From: JAAFIP01 sp963775085
GTDB taxonomy: Bacteria; Pseudomonadota; Gammaproteobacteria; Burkholderiales; Burkholderiaceae_C
Reading direction: 5' to 3'
DNA length: 19,190 nt
Assembly: GCA_963775085.1 (NCBI GenBank)
Contig: CAVZHO010000018.1
Coordinates: 1-19,190, forward strand
Shown: positions 1 to 6,764 of the stretch, piece after piece
Layout of the letters: each line of letters starts with the position of its first letter
Numbering within the stretch: the stretch's first letter is position 1
Position numbers and translations under genes: made by a program
Notes under the pieces: generated by a model
The model's database searches: none
Told to the model about the DNA's origin: nothing
The model's input: the letters and a program-made list of their open reading frames with translations, nothing else

Positions 1-874
1 CCCAGACGACGGGTAGCTTATCCAGCGCGTTTTTGGCACGCCACCAGGTGTCGGCCACCACGGCGACGGTGCTGGCATTCACGCGCACCACTTTCTTCAC
101 GCCGCGCAAGTTTTTAATAGCGTTTTCGTCAAAGCTGACCAGCTTGCCACCAAACACGGGGCAGTCCTTGATGGCGGCGCACAGCATACCGGGCAGCGCA
201 ATATCGGCACCGTACATCAGGCTGCCGTTGAGTTTCTCGTTGGTGTCGATGCGCGCCATCGGCTTGCCTGCGATTGTCCAGTCCTTGGGGTTTTTGAGGG
301 TGATGGCTTTCAAATCGGGCGGGGTGAGCCTGGCGGCTGCGGCAGCGACTTGGCCGTAGGTAACAGAGCGGTTGCTAGCTGCGTGGCTAATCACGCCCTG
401 GCTGGTTTTCAGCTCGCCCACGGGCACGTTGAGTTGGTTAGCCGCAGCCTGCACCAGCATCAGGCGTGCGGCGGCGCCGCCCCGGCGCACATAGTCTTGC
501 GAGATGCGAATGCCCCGGCTGCCGCCGGTGGACATCTCGCCCCAGGCGCGCTTGCGGGCGACGCTTTGGCCGGGGGTGGGCATCTCGGTCGTTACTTTTT
601 TCCAGTCGCATTCGAGCTCTTCGGCCACCAGCTGGGCCAGGCCGGTGCGGGTGCCTTGGCCCATCTCGGAGCGGGCAATGCGGATGACACAGGTGTTGTC
701 GGGCTTGACCACCACCCAGACGTTGACTTCAGCGTCTGCAGCAGGGGTTTGCGCAGCGGCTTCTTGCATGAAGGCAGGCAGGCCCAGGGCCAAGCCGCCT
801 GCGGCCACAGCACCCGAGCCAATGATGAAAGAGCGGCGCGATACGGGGGGGAGGGTGTTCACGGTAGTGTTCAT
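1..874 (-). CDS. Molybdopterin-binding subunit of a xanthine-dehydrogenase-family hydroxylase, N-terminal 291 residues (gene runs off the left edge)
   Basis: Large subunit of an isoquinoline 1-oxidoreductase (IorB)-like molybdenum hydroxylase, which hydroxylates aldehydes or N-heterocycles using water. The first 40 residues are a twin-arginine leader (SRRSFI at residues 12-17, then a Gly/Ala/Leu-rich stretch ending AAAQT), so the folded holoenzyme is probably exported to the periplasm. Family-typical segments follow: VWVVVKPDNTCVIRIARSEMGQG and a conserved glycine-rich RAWGEMSTGGSRGIR region. The ATG at 872-874 has a GGAG 9 bp upstream. The small 2Fe-2S subunit gene lies 16 bp upstream on the same strand, so the two form an operon. 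Only about 40% of a normal (~700 aa) subunit is inside the window, so the molybdenum-site residues cannot be seen. The substrate is unknown. Confidence 0.93.
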   Translation of the reverse strand, partial: MNTTVNTLPPVSRRSFIIGSGAVAAGGLALGLPAFMQEAAAQTPAADAEVNVWVVVKPDNTCVIRIARSEMGQGTRTGLAQLVAEELECDWKKVTTEMPTPGQSVARKRAWGEMSTGGSRGIRISQDYVRRGGAAARLMLVQAAANQLNVPVGELKTSQGVISHAASNRSVTYGQVAAAAARLTPPDLKAITLKNPKDWTIAGKPMARIDTNEKLNGSLMYGADIALPGMLCAAIKDCPVFGGKLVSFDENAIKNLRGVKKVVRVNASTVAVVADTWWRAKNALDKLPVVW

Positions 875-890
875 GGTGTTTATCTCCGTA

Positions 891-1505
891 TCAGGCGGTG
901 TGGTGGTGGTCGCAGGCGGCGGCAACCGGGGTGCCGTTGGCGGCACTTGGCGCGGCGGGCAGGGCAGCGGCCAGTACTTCAAAGGCTTTTGCGCCGGAGT
1001 GTTCTGCCGCGTACAGGCCGGTAAATTCGCCGGTGTAGCCATTGGCAGCAGCCTGCTTTTTGTTGCCCGCAGCCAGGTGGATAGCGGCGCGGATGCGCTG
1101 ATAGGTGCCACAGCGGCAGATGTTGGTCATTGCCTCGTCAATGTCTTTGTCAGTAGGTTTCGGGTTATTTTTGAGCAAGGAAGCCGCCGCCATGATCTGA
1201 CCCGACTGGCAGTAGCCGCACTGGGGCACATCGACGGCAGCCCAGGCTTTCTGGATCGGGTGGCTGCTGTCCTTGGACAGGCCTTCAATGGTGACGATCT
1301 GCACGCCTGCCATGGCCGAGGCGGGAATGGAGCACGAGCGCGCTGGCGCGCCGTTGACGTGCACCGTGCAGGCTCCGCACTGCGCAATGCCGCAGCCGTA
1401 CTTGGTGCCCGTCATGCCCAGCACTTCGCGCAGCGCCCACAGCAGGGGCATCTCGGGTTCTACGTCCAGCGAGTGGTTTTTACCGTTCACGTTCAGGGTA
1501 ATCAT
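891..1505 (-). CDS. 2Fe-2S subunit of the molybdenum hydroxylase (IorA-like), 204 aa with a long C-terminal extension
   Basis: Electron-transfer subunit carrying two [2Fe-2S] clusters that pass electrons from the molybdenum centre. The plant-type ferredoxin cluster is C38, C43, C46, C58 (CGIAQCGAC). The helical-domain cluster is C96, C99, C130, C132 (PQCGYCQSGQ and NICRCGTYQRIR). An AAGGAAG ribosome binding site lies just upstream of the ATG. The conserved domain ends near residue 150, where homologues usually stop. Here about 54 further residues follow, Ala-rich and ending in DHHHTA. There is no signal peptide, as expected for a subunit exported by hitch-hiking on the Tat leader of its partner. 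It is first in the operon and divergent from the aldo/keto reductase. Confidence 0.95.
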   Translation of the reverse strand: MITLNVNGKNHSLDVEPEMPLLWALREVLGMTGTKYGCGIAQCGACTVHVNGAPARSCSIPASAMAGVQIVTIEGLSKDSSHPIQKAWAAVDVPQCGYCQSGQIMAAASLLKNNPKPTDKDIDEAMTNICRCGTYQRIRAAIHLAAGNKKQAAANGYTGEFTGLYAAEHSGAKAFEVLAAALPAAPSAANGTPVAAACDHHHTA

Positions 1506-1552
1506 GGGTTGCTTCCTTGGCTTGTAAAAATGGGTTGATCAGGTGCTAAATA

Positions 1553-1604
1553 AGCGACAATCGTTTATACCGCAAAACGCACTCCTGTCGCTATCGTTTC
1601 TACC
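1553..1604. promoter_or_regulatory. Divergent promoter/operator region with 33-bp-spaced direct repeats
   Basis: Between the hydroxylase operon and the aldo/keto reductase, ATCGTTTATACC (1560-1571) recurs as ATCGTTTCTACC (1593-1604). This is 11 of 12 identical with a 33-bp period, about three helical turns. An inverted pair AGCGACA (1553-1559) / TGTCGCT (1586-1592) is interleaved. On the minus strand GCGACA (1591-1586), a 16-bp spacer and TATAAA (1569-1564) could serve as -35 and -10 of the hydroxylase operon. A regulator binding the repeats would then overlap that promoter. Function is inferred from geometry only. Confidence 0.4.
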
Positions 1605-1606
1605 CT

Positions 1607-2632
1607 ATGACATCCTCTATAAACTCACCCAATACCTCCAAAAAAGTCGCGCATATGACCGTGCAACCCATCGGCCTGGGCTGTATGAACCTGGACCATG
1701 GCTATGGCCCCAGCGTGAGCGCAGAGCAGGGCGAGCGCGTCCTGCTGGGCGCGCTGGACGCCGGCTACAACCTGTTTGACACCGCCACCCTCTACGGATT
1801 TGGCAAGAACGAGGAGCGATTGGGCCAGGTGCTGGCCAGGCACCGCAGCAAACTGGTGCTCACCAGCAAATGCGGCATGGGCGGCGTGGTGGTGGATGGC
1901 GTGATGAAACGTGTGATTGACGGTCGCCCAGCGACGCTGATCAAAGAGTGTGAGAACAGCCTGCGCCGCCTGAAAACCGAGGTGATTGATCTGTACTACA
2001 TGCACCGCTGGGACAAAAAAGTTCCCATCGAAGACAGCGTAGGCACGTTGGGCGACCTGGTACGGCAAGGCAAAATCCAGGCCGTGGGCCTGAGCGAGGT
2101 GTCGGCTGCCACACTGCGCAAAGCCCATGCGGTACACCCCATTGCCGCCGTGCAAACCGAGTACTCGCTGTGGACGCGCGATGCCGAGGTGGCGGTGCTG
2201 GATACCTGCCAAGCGCTGGGCATCGCCTTCGTGGCGTTCAGCCCGGTAGCGCGCGGCTACCTGTGCGGCCTGACGGACCTAAGTGGTTTGGATGCCAAAG
2301 ACATCCGCCGTGGCATGCCGCGCTTTCACAGCGCCAACTACCCGGCCAATCTGCGCCTGATGGAAGGCTACAAAGCGATTGCCAAAGCCAACGACTGTAC
2401 GCCCGCGCAATTGGCACTGGCCTGGCTGTTGCACCGTGCACCGCACATCATCCCCATCCCCGGCACCACCAACGAGGCGCATATGCGCGAGAACATGCAG
2501 GCGCGCGAAGTGCGTTTGTCTGCCGCCACCATGGCGCAACTGGACGCGCTGATCAACCAGCGCACCGTAGTAGGCGCTCGGTACGAGGCGCAATCGCAGT
2601 CGGAGGTGGATACCGAACAGTTTCTTGGATAA
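1607..2632 (+). CDS. Aldo/keto reductase, 341 aa
   Basis: NADPH-dependent carbonyl reductase with the aldo-keto reductase (alpha/beta)8 barrel. The catalytic tetrad is visible: D58 and Y63 in FDTATLYGFGKNEERLG, K88 in LTSKCG, and H133 in YYMHRWD. A C-terminal IPIPGTTNEAHMREN segment is the usual NADP 2'-phosphate/pyrophosphate site. The family resembles YdhF/Gcy-like and oxidoreductase-type AKRs whose substrates are mostly unknown. The start is uncertain. ATG 1607 gives 341 aa, while ATG 1655 (MTVQPIGLGCMN) gives 325 aa and begins right at the first barrel strand; neither has a clear ribosome binding site. It is divergent from the molybdenum hydroxylase, which suggests shared control or a shared aldehyde substrate (inference). 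Confidence 0.93.
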   Translation: MTSSINSPNTSKKVAHMTVQPIGLGCMNLDHGYGPSVSAEQGERVLLGALDAGYNLFDTATLYGFGKNEERLGQVLARHRSKLVLTSKCGMGGVVVDGVMKRVIDGRPATLIKECENSLRRLKTEVIDLYYMHRWDKKVPIEDSVGTLGDLVRQGKIQAVGLSEVSAATLRKAHAVHPIAAVQTEYSLWTRDAEVAVLDTCQALGIAFVAFSPVARGYLCGLTDLSGLDAKDIRRGMPRFHSANYPANLRLMEGYKAIAKANDCTPAQLALAWLLHRAPHIIPIPGTTNEAHMRENMQAREVRLSAATMAQLDALINQRTVVGARYEAQSQSEVDTEQFLG

Positions 2633-2650
2633 CCACCTGTTTTCAGGTAT

Positions 2651-2706
2651 AAATATGCCCGTAGTCCATGTAAACAGGACGTATGTAGCTATTAAATAAA
2701 TAGCAA
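2651..2706 (+). repeat. Dispersed palindromic repeat, copy 1
   Basis: It begins AAATATGCCCGTAGTCC, then a GTCC...GGAC pairing, then GTATGTAGCTATTAAATAAATAGC with a GCTAT/ATAGC hairpin. Clear relatives lie at 10106-10159 and 11364-11419, and weaker ones at 8892-8957 and about 4460-4517. Here it sits 18 bp after the aldo/keto reductase stop. It resembles short non-coding repeats widespread in Comamonadaceae genomes. No transposase is present. A terminator role for the hairpin is possible. Confidence 0.7.
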
Positions 2707-2756
2707 ATGTGTTCTGATCCGATCAACCCATTGATGCAGCTTTACCTGCCACACAC

Positions 2757-2821
2757 CATGCAACGCCGCCAACCCATCACCGCCAGCTTGGGCGTAGGCG
2801 GAGCGAAGGGTGGGTGCATGG
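2757..2821. repeat. Imperfect long inverted repeat before the deacetylase gene
   Basis: CCATGCA (2757-2763) pairs with TGCATGG (2815-2821), and an inner CCGCC/GGCGG pair flanks the loop near 2780-2800, so the roughly 65-nt stretch could fold. It lies directly upstream of the deacetylase start. It looks like a degenerate REP/MITE-type palindrome or a leader structure; nothing decides between the two. The rest of the 2633-2861 gap shows no gene. Confidence 0.4.
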
Positions 2822-2861
2822 CCTGTAGCAGAGGATGGCAGCGCTTGCTAGACTCCAGCCC

Positions 2862-3899
2862 ATGATTACTTTTTTTGCCGAGGCGCAGGCCCTGCACGCC
2901 CCCGCCTACGAGTTTTTTCGCGGCGAGCGGGTGCCGTGCTTTGAAAACCCGCAGCGCGCCGCCTTGGTGCGCCAGCAGCTGGTAGCGCGCGGCCACAGCC
3001 TGCGCGCGTCCATGGTGGACAGCACCGGTGTGCTGGCCCAGGTGCATAGCCCGAGGTACCTGGCATTTTTAGAAGGTGCCTGGGCGCAGTGGCTGGCGCT
3101 GGACTCAGCCAATGCACAGACGCAGCCGTTTCCGTCGGTCTGGCCGGTGCGCACCCTGCGCAGCGACGTGGAGCCGCACAACTTCACCGCCCGGCTGGGC
3201 CTGTACAGCATGGACAACGGCACGCCCCTGGTAGCGGGCACCTGGCAGGCTGCCAAGGCCGGTGCGGATGCCGCCGCCAGCGCCGCAGCCCTGCTGGGCA
3301 GCGCAGAGCGCGCCGTTTTTTGCGCGACCCGCCCACCCGGCCACCACGCTGGCGCCGACTTCATGGGCGGCTACTGCTTTTTAAACAATGCTGCTGTAGC
3401 CGCGCAGGCGCTGCGCAATGCAGGCTGCACGCGGGTAGCGGTGCTGGACGTGGACTACCACCACGGTAACGGCACGCAAAGCATTTTTTATGAACGTGGC
3501 GACGTGCAGTTCATCAGCATCCATGGCGACCCGCGCACCGAATATCCCTTCTACCTGGGCCACGCCGACGAGACCGGGGCTGGGGCCGGCGCGGGCTTTA
3601 ATCTGAACTTGCCGTTACCTGCTGGCAGCACAGCAGCCGCATGGTTTGCGGCGCTGGAGATCGCCTGCCAACGCGTGGCGCACTTTCAGCCGCAGGCGCT
3701 GGTGGTGTCGCTGGGGCTGGACACGTTTGCCGGCGATCCTATCGCTACATTTGCCCTGCAAAGCGATGACTTTTTGCGCCTGGGCCAGCGCCTGGCGCGC
3801 ATCGGCCTGCCCACCGTGTTCGTGTTGGAAGGCGGTTACGCCAGCGCCGAGCTGGGCGTGAACGCGGTCAACGTGATTGACGGGTTCGAGCAGGGCTAG
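2862..3899 (+). CDS. Histone deacetylase / acetylpolyamine amidohydrolase family protein, 345 aa
   Basis: Zinc hydrolase of the arginase/deacetylase fold that removes acetyl groups from acetylated amines such as acetylpolyamines or acyl-lysine. Signature elements run in order: tandem histidines H161-H162 in RPPGHHAG; FMGGYCFLNNAAVAA; zinc ligands D198 and H200 in DVDYHHGNGT; D287 in SLGLDTFAGDP; and the transition-state tyrosine Y326 in VLEGGYA. The N-terminal EFFRGERVPCFENPQRA stretch is typical of bacterial acetylpolyamine amidohydrolases, which need the long loop after it. The start at ATG 2862 (MITFFAEAQALH) fits the family better than an upstream in-frame codon at 2835. The next gene starts 20 bp after the stop, so the two are probably cotranscribed. 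The true substrate is not determinable from sequence. Confidence 0.93.
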   Translation: MITFFAEAQALHAPAYEFFRGERVPCFENPQRAALVRQQLVARGHSLRASMVDSTGVLAQVHSPRYLAFLEGAWAQWLALDSANAQTQPFPSVWPVRTLRSDVEPHNFTARLGLYSMDNGTPLVAGTWQAAKAGADAAASAAALLGSAERAVFCATRPPGHHAGADFMGGYCFLNNAAVAAQALRNAGCTRVAVLDVDYHHGNGTQSIFYERGDVQFISIHGDPRTEYPFYLGHADETGAGAGAGFNLNLPLPAGSTAAAWFAALEIACQRVAHFQPQALVVSLGLDTFAGDPIATFALQSDDFLRLGQRLARIGLPTVFVLEGGYASAELGVNAVNVIDGFEQG

Positions 3900-3919
3900 C
3901 GGGCGCAGGCGTAAGCACA

Positions 3920-5053
3920 ATGATGGACAAGGTAGAAGTGGTTGTCATTGGCGCGGGTGTGGTGGGGCTGGCCGTTGCGCGGGCGTTGGCGTTGGCCGGG
4001 CGCGAGGTGCTGGTCCTAGAAAAAGAGCGCGCCATAGGCCAGGGGGTCAGCTCGCGCAATAGTGAGGTGATCCACGCCGGGCTGTCGTATCCGAGCGGCT
4101 CGCTCAAGGCGCGCCTGTGTGTGCGTGGCAAACAGATGCTGTACGCCTACTGCCAAGAGCGCGGGGTAGGCTTTGCCAACTGCGGCAAATTGATTGTCGC
4201 CACCGAAGCGGCGCAGCACGCCGCGCTGCAAGACATCCAGCGCATGGCCGCGGCCAACGGCGTACCCACGCAGTGGCTCAGTGCGCAGGAGGCCATGGCA
4301 ATGGAGCCTGCCTTGCACTGCACCGCAGCCTTGCATTCGCCCAGCACGGGCATTGTGGACAGCCACGCGCTGATGCTGGCGCTGCAAGCAGACCTGGAAA
4401 ATGCCGGGGGAATGGTGGTTTTGGGCACGCAGGTGCTGTCAGCCCAACTTTGCATGCCAAATACCAATGGAGTCCACGTCGTACGGTCATTGTCAGCTAC
4501 TGAAAATATAGCATTTGAATTGCAAACCCATACCCTTGTCAACGCGGCCAGCCTGCACGCGTGCGCGCTGGCGCGGCGTTTTGAAGGGCTTGGTGCGCAG
4601 CACATACCGCGCGAGTATTTCGCTAAAGGCAACTACTACAGCCTCGGCGGCAAAGCCCCGTTTAGCCAACTGATCTACCCCGCCACCCATGGCGCGTGGC
4701 TGGGCGTGCACCTCACGCTGGACCTGGGCGGCCAGGCCAAGTTTGGCCCCGATCTGGAATGGCTGGACGCGCACGATGCCGATGCGCTGGACTACGCCGT
4801 CAACCCCGCCCGGGCAGAGAGCTTTTACGCCGCCGTGCGCCGCTACTGGCCCGCACTGCCCGACGGCGCTTTGCAACCCAGCTACAGCGGTGTGCGCCCC
4901 AAAATCCATGGCCCATCCGACAAAGCACCCGATTTCCGTATTGACGGCCCGGCGCTGCACGGTGTGGCTGGTTTGGTCAATCTGTTTGGTATCGAATCCC
5001 CCGGCCTGACCAGCAGCCTGGCGATAGGCGAGTACGTGCGTGACCTGCTGTGA
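3920..5053 (+). CDS. FAD-dependent oxidoreductase, LhgO (L-2-hydroxyglutarate dehydrogenase)-like, 377 aa
   Basis: Flavoprotein of the DAO superfamily. The Rossmann dinucleotide-binding motif VVVIGAGVVGLAVARALA is at the N terminus, followed by VLEKERAIGQGVSSRNSEVIHAGLSYPSGSLKARLC, the hallmark of the LhgO/YgaF group. PREYFAKGNYYSL and a C-terminal GIESPGLTSSLAIGEYV flavin-contact segment also match. It would oxidise a 2-hydroxyacid, with electrons passing to the membrane quinone pool in characterised members. It is adjacent to the deacetylase gene (20 bp) and probably in one transcript. About 20 residues near positions 179-200 (MPNTNGVHVVRSLSATENIA) are encoded by what looks like a copy of the local dispersed repeat, inserted in frame. 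ATG 3923 is an equally possible start. Substrate assignment to L-2-hydroxyglutarate is tentative. Confidence 0.88.
   Translation: MMDKVEVVVIGAGVVGLAVARALALAGREVLVLEKERAIGQGVSSRNSEVIHAGLSYPSGSLKARLCVRGKQMLYAYCQERGVGFANCGKLIVATEAAQHAALQDIQRMAAANGVPTQWLSAQEAMAMEPALHCTAALHSPSTGIVDSHALMLALQADLENAGGMVVLGTQVLSAQLCMPNTNGVHVVRSLSATENIAFELQTHTLVNAASLHACALARRFEGLGAQHIPREYFAKGNYYSLGGKAPFSQLIYPATHGAWLGVHLTLDLGGQAKFGPDLEWLDAHDADALDYAVNPARAESFYAAVRRYWPALPDGALQPSYSGVRPKIHGPSDKAPDFRIDGPALHGVAGLVNLFGIESPGLTSSLAIGEYVRDLL
4460..4517 (+). repeat. Dispersed repeat-like copy embedded in the oxidoreductase coding sequence
   Basis: The stretch CAAATACCAATGGAGTCC, a short interval, then GTCAGCTACTGAAAATATAGC parallels the order of blocks in the intergenic copies (CAAATATGCCCGTAGTCC ... 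GTAGCTATTAAATAAATAGC). It is locally more AT-rich than the surrounding gene and keeps the frame open. Homology is by eye and partial. Confidence 0.4.
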
Positions 5054-5059
5054 GTGAGC

Positions 5060-5151
5060 TGCAATGATCCGTTGCAAGGATAATTTGCTACGTAAATCAC
5101 ACCTATTTACGCAGCGGTCTCTTGACGAAAAACCCGCAGAACACATACTTA
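5060..5151 (+). promoter_or_regulatory. Promoter region of the AraC-type regulator, with upstream inverted repeat
   Basis: TTGACG (5122-5127), an 18-bp spacer and TACTTA (5146-5151) form a plausible sigma-70 promoter. Upstream lies an inverted repeat, GCTaCGTAAAT (5087-5097) / ATTTACGcAGC (5105-5115), with one mismatched pair and a 7-nt loop. A smaller TGCAA/TTGCA pair is at 5060-5076. No T-run follows the hairpin, so it is more likely an operator or weak terminator for the preceding gene. Confidence 0.4.
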
Positions 5152-5175
5152 TCTAGCATGCAAAAAATAACAATC

Positions 5176-5610
5176 ATGCCCATAACCTATACAACTACAG
5201 GAGTGCAGAGTGCGCGTTACTGCGCGCCACGCACTGCTGCGAGTCGGTCTGCCTGGCACGGCACCAGCACGCCGGGGCGCACCCAACCCGCCATCGCCTG
5301 CGTGGCGGCCCAATTTGGCAACAAAATCACGCTGGAGCAGGTGGCCAGCCTTTGCCGCCTGAGCACCTCGCAGTTTTGCCGCGTTTTCAAGCACGAGCAG
5401 GGCATCAGCTTTGGGCAGTACCTGCTGCACTACCGGCTGGAGCGCGCCTGTGAACGCCTGGGCAGCCCGGATGTGCTGGCCAAAGAGGTGGCCTACTCCG
5501 TGGGCTTTAACGACCTGTCGTACTTCACCTGGGCCTTCAAGCGCCAGATGGGCGTGTGCCCCAGCCATTACATCGACACACGGCAAGCGCAAGATCGTCC
5601 TAACGCATAG
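5176..5610 (+). CDS. Short AraC-family transcriptional regulator, 144 aa
   Basis: DNA-binding protein consisting essentially of the double helix-turn-helix AraC domain. HTH1 spans about residues 50-72 (KITLEQVASLCRLSTSQFCRVFK). HTH2 and the family signature span about 100-131 (LAKEVAYSVGFNDLSYFTWAFKRQMGVCPSHY). The usual N-terminal ligand-binding or dimerisation domain is absent; the first 45 residues are low in recognisable structure. The start is uncertain. ATG 5158, ATG 5176 and GTG 5203 are in frame and none has a convincing ribosome binding site; 5176 is chosen because the predicted promoter would start transcription near 5158. The last codons overlap one half of a 17-bp direct repeat that looks like its operator, and an exported cupredoxin gene follows 73 bp downstream, its likely target. 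Confidence 0.85.
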   Translation: MPITYTTTGVQSARYCAPRTAASRSAWHGTSTPGRTQPAIACVAAQFGNKITLEQVASLCRLSTSQFCRVFKHEQGISFGQYLLHYRLERACERLGSPDVLAKEVAYSVGFNDLSYFTWAFKRQMGVCPSHYIDTRQAQDRPNA

Positions 5611-5652
5611 CAAGATCGTCCTAACGGGCAGCCCAGGGCGAGTACTAGACTC
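5589..5652 (+). promoter_or_regulatory. AraC-type operator (17-4-17 direct repeat) and promoter of the cupredoxin gene
   Basis: GCAAGATCGTCCTAACG occurs at 5589-5605 and identically at 5610-5626, separated by 4 bp, a 21-bp period. AraC protein binds araI1-I2 as two 17-bp direct half-sites separated by 4 bp, so the geometry is identical. A -10-like TACTAG lies at 5643-5648, 16 bp after the promoter-proximal half-site, whose end would occupy the -35 position as in class II activation. A CGAGT/ACTCG inverted repeat (5639-5652) surrounds the -10. The repeat is read directly; its function is inferred. Confidence 0.65.
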
Positions 5653-5683
5653 GCGTTCCCTTCACTACTTCAAGGAGAACGCT

Positions 5684-6205
5684 ATGCATCGCCGTATGGT
5701 TTCTACAGGTTTGGTGTTGTCTGCCGCATCGCTGGGGCTGGCCCCTTTGCACGCTTGGGCCGATGACGATGATGAGGGTAAATTAAGCGTTACGGTCGCG
5801 TTTGGTGCCGGGCTCAACACCGCACAACCGGGCAACGCAGCCAACCACCATGTCCTGCCGCACCAGATCAAAGTGCGCAAGGGTGGCGTGGTCAACTTCG
5901 TAGTGGCGGGCTTTCACCAGCTGATTGTCTATAAGCCAGGGGTTACGCAGGCGGCAGTGGCTGCCTTCCTTGCGTCATTGGGAACACCGCCGTTTTTCAT
6001 TGATTTTGACCCAGCCAATGTCCTGTACCGCGGCATTGCCCCTGCTGGTGGCCCACCCCCCGGCACAGCCGCCACCGCCAACCCCTCCAACGCAGGCAAC
6101 CGCGTCGAGTCGGTATCGTTCGCCGAGGCGGGTGACTACCTGGTGGTCTGCAACGTGCGCTCGCACTTTGTAGACGGCATGTGGGCGACGGTGAGGGTGC
6201 GCTGA
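5684..6205 (+). CDS. Exported cupredoxin-like copper protein, 173 aa
   Basis: Predicted periplasmic type-1 copper electron carrier. A signal peptide covers residues 1-26 (MHRRMVSTGLVLSAASLGLAPLHAWA), followed by an acidic DDDDE start to the mature chain. The copper ligand set expected of a cupredoxin is present: H78 in AGFHQLIVY, then C156, H161 and M166 in CNVRSHFVDGM. The loop between the first His and the Cys is long, and contains a Pro/Gly/Ala-rich segment at residues 119-137. The start is fixed by an AAGGAG ribosome binding site 7 bp upstream. It sits behind the AraC-type regulator and its 17-4-17 operator. Its redox partner is unknown. It converges with the cupin gene. Confidence 0.85.
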   Translation: MHRRMVSTGLVLSAASLGLAPLHAWADDDDEGKLSVTVAFGAGLNTAQPGNAANHHVLPHQIKVRKGGVVNFVVAGFHQLIVYKPGVTQAAVAAFLASLGTPPFFIDFDPANVLYRGIAPAGGPPPGTAATANPSNAGNRVESVSFAEAGDYLVVCNVRSHFVDGMWATVRVR

Positions 6206-6284
6206 GCGCGGCTGAACAGGCTGTCGTCGGCATGCCTGTCCGAGTTGGCTGCCAGCCCCAACGTCCTTGTCAGCTACTGCCTTG

Positions 6285-6662
6285 CTAGGTGCGCCAGGGC
6301 AGAGCCAGCGCCTCACCATCCGGCAGAAAGGTGCCCACAGGGGTGCCGCCAAACACGCCCAGAAGTTCCAGTGGCATGGGTCCTACGTTGAAAATCTGGT
6401 GCGGCTTGCCGCTGGGTAGCACCACGGTGCTGTTGGCGCTGAAGCGGTGCACCTGCCCATCAATATGCACCTCGCCCCAGCCTGATTCGCACAGCACCAC
6501 CTCATCGCAATCGTGGTGATGCGGCGGCGTGCTGGCTCCGCTGGCCAGCGACTGGCGCCATAGTGAAATTTGCGTAAGACCTTCCTGCTGGCCGGCCCAG
6601 GTGGCATGGGATACGCCGGGAATGGGCGCAGCGGTAGGGATGGGTTGGGTAAAAACGTACAT
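6285..6662 (-). CDS. Single-domain cupin protein, 125 aa
   Basis: Small beta-barrel protein with both cupin motifs. Motif 1 is PPHHHDCDEVVLCESGWGEV, giving H48, H50 and E54 as metal ligands. Motif 2 is LPSGKPHQIFNVG with H88 as the fourth ligand. Such proteins are isomerases, dioxygenases or small-molecule sensors, and nothing here fixes which. The start ATG at 6660-6662 is preceded by AAAGGA at good spacing; an upstream in-frame ATG at 6749 would add 29 unrelated residues. It is divergent from the LysR regulator across a 145-bp intergenic region, so it is the obvious candidate target of that regulator. Confidence 0.88.
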   Translation of the reverse strand: MYVFTQPIPTAAPIPGVSHATWAGQQEGLTQISLWRQSLASGASTPPHHHDCDEVVLCESGWGEVHIDGQVHRFSANSTVVLPSGKPHQIFNVGPMPLELLGVFGGTPVGTFLPDGEALALPWRT

Positions 6663-6764
6663 GATGTGTCCTTTGAAAAAAAGAGAGGGTAAGTAAACAA
6701 AGTTTCCTTGGCGCGTCGGAGCACACAGTATTGCGCCAGCGCTGGCCAAAGTGAAGACACGCCA

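Noticed and set aside
350..1538. Long plus-strand open frames opposite the molybdenum hydroxylase genes
   Set aside because: They are antisense shadows of GC-rich coding sequence; the minus strand carries clear Tat, 2Fe-2S and hydroxylase motifs.
5411..5683. Extended N terminus for the cupredoxin gene, overlapping the AraC gene
   Set aside because: The ATG at 5684 has a strong ribosome binding site and begins a signal peptide; the upstream part is another frame of the AraC domain.
6216..6262. Bidirectional terminator between the converging cupredoxin and cupin genes
   Set aside because: ACAGGC/GCCTGT and GTTGG/CCAAC pairs exist, but the stems are short and no T-run follows on either strand.
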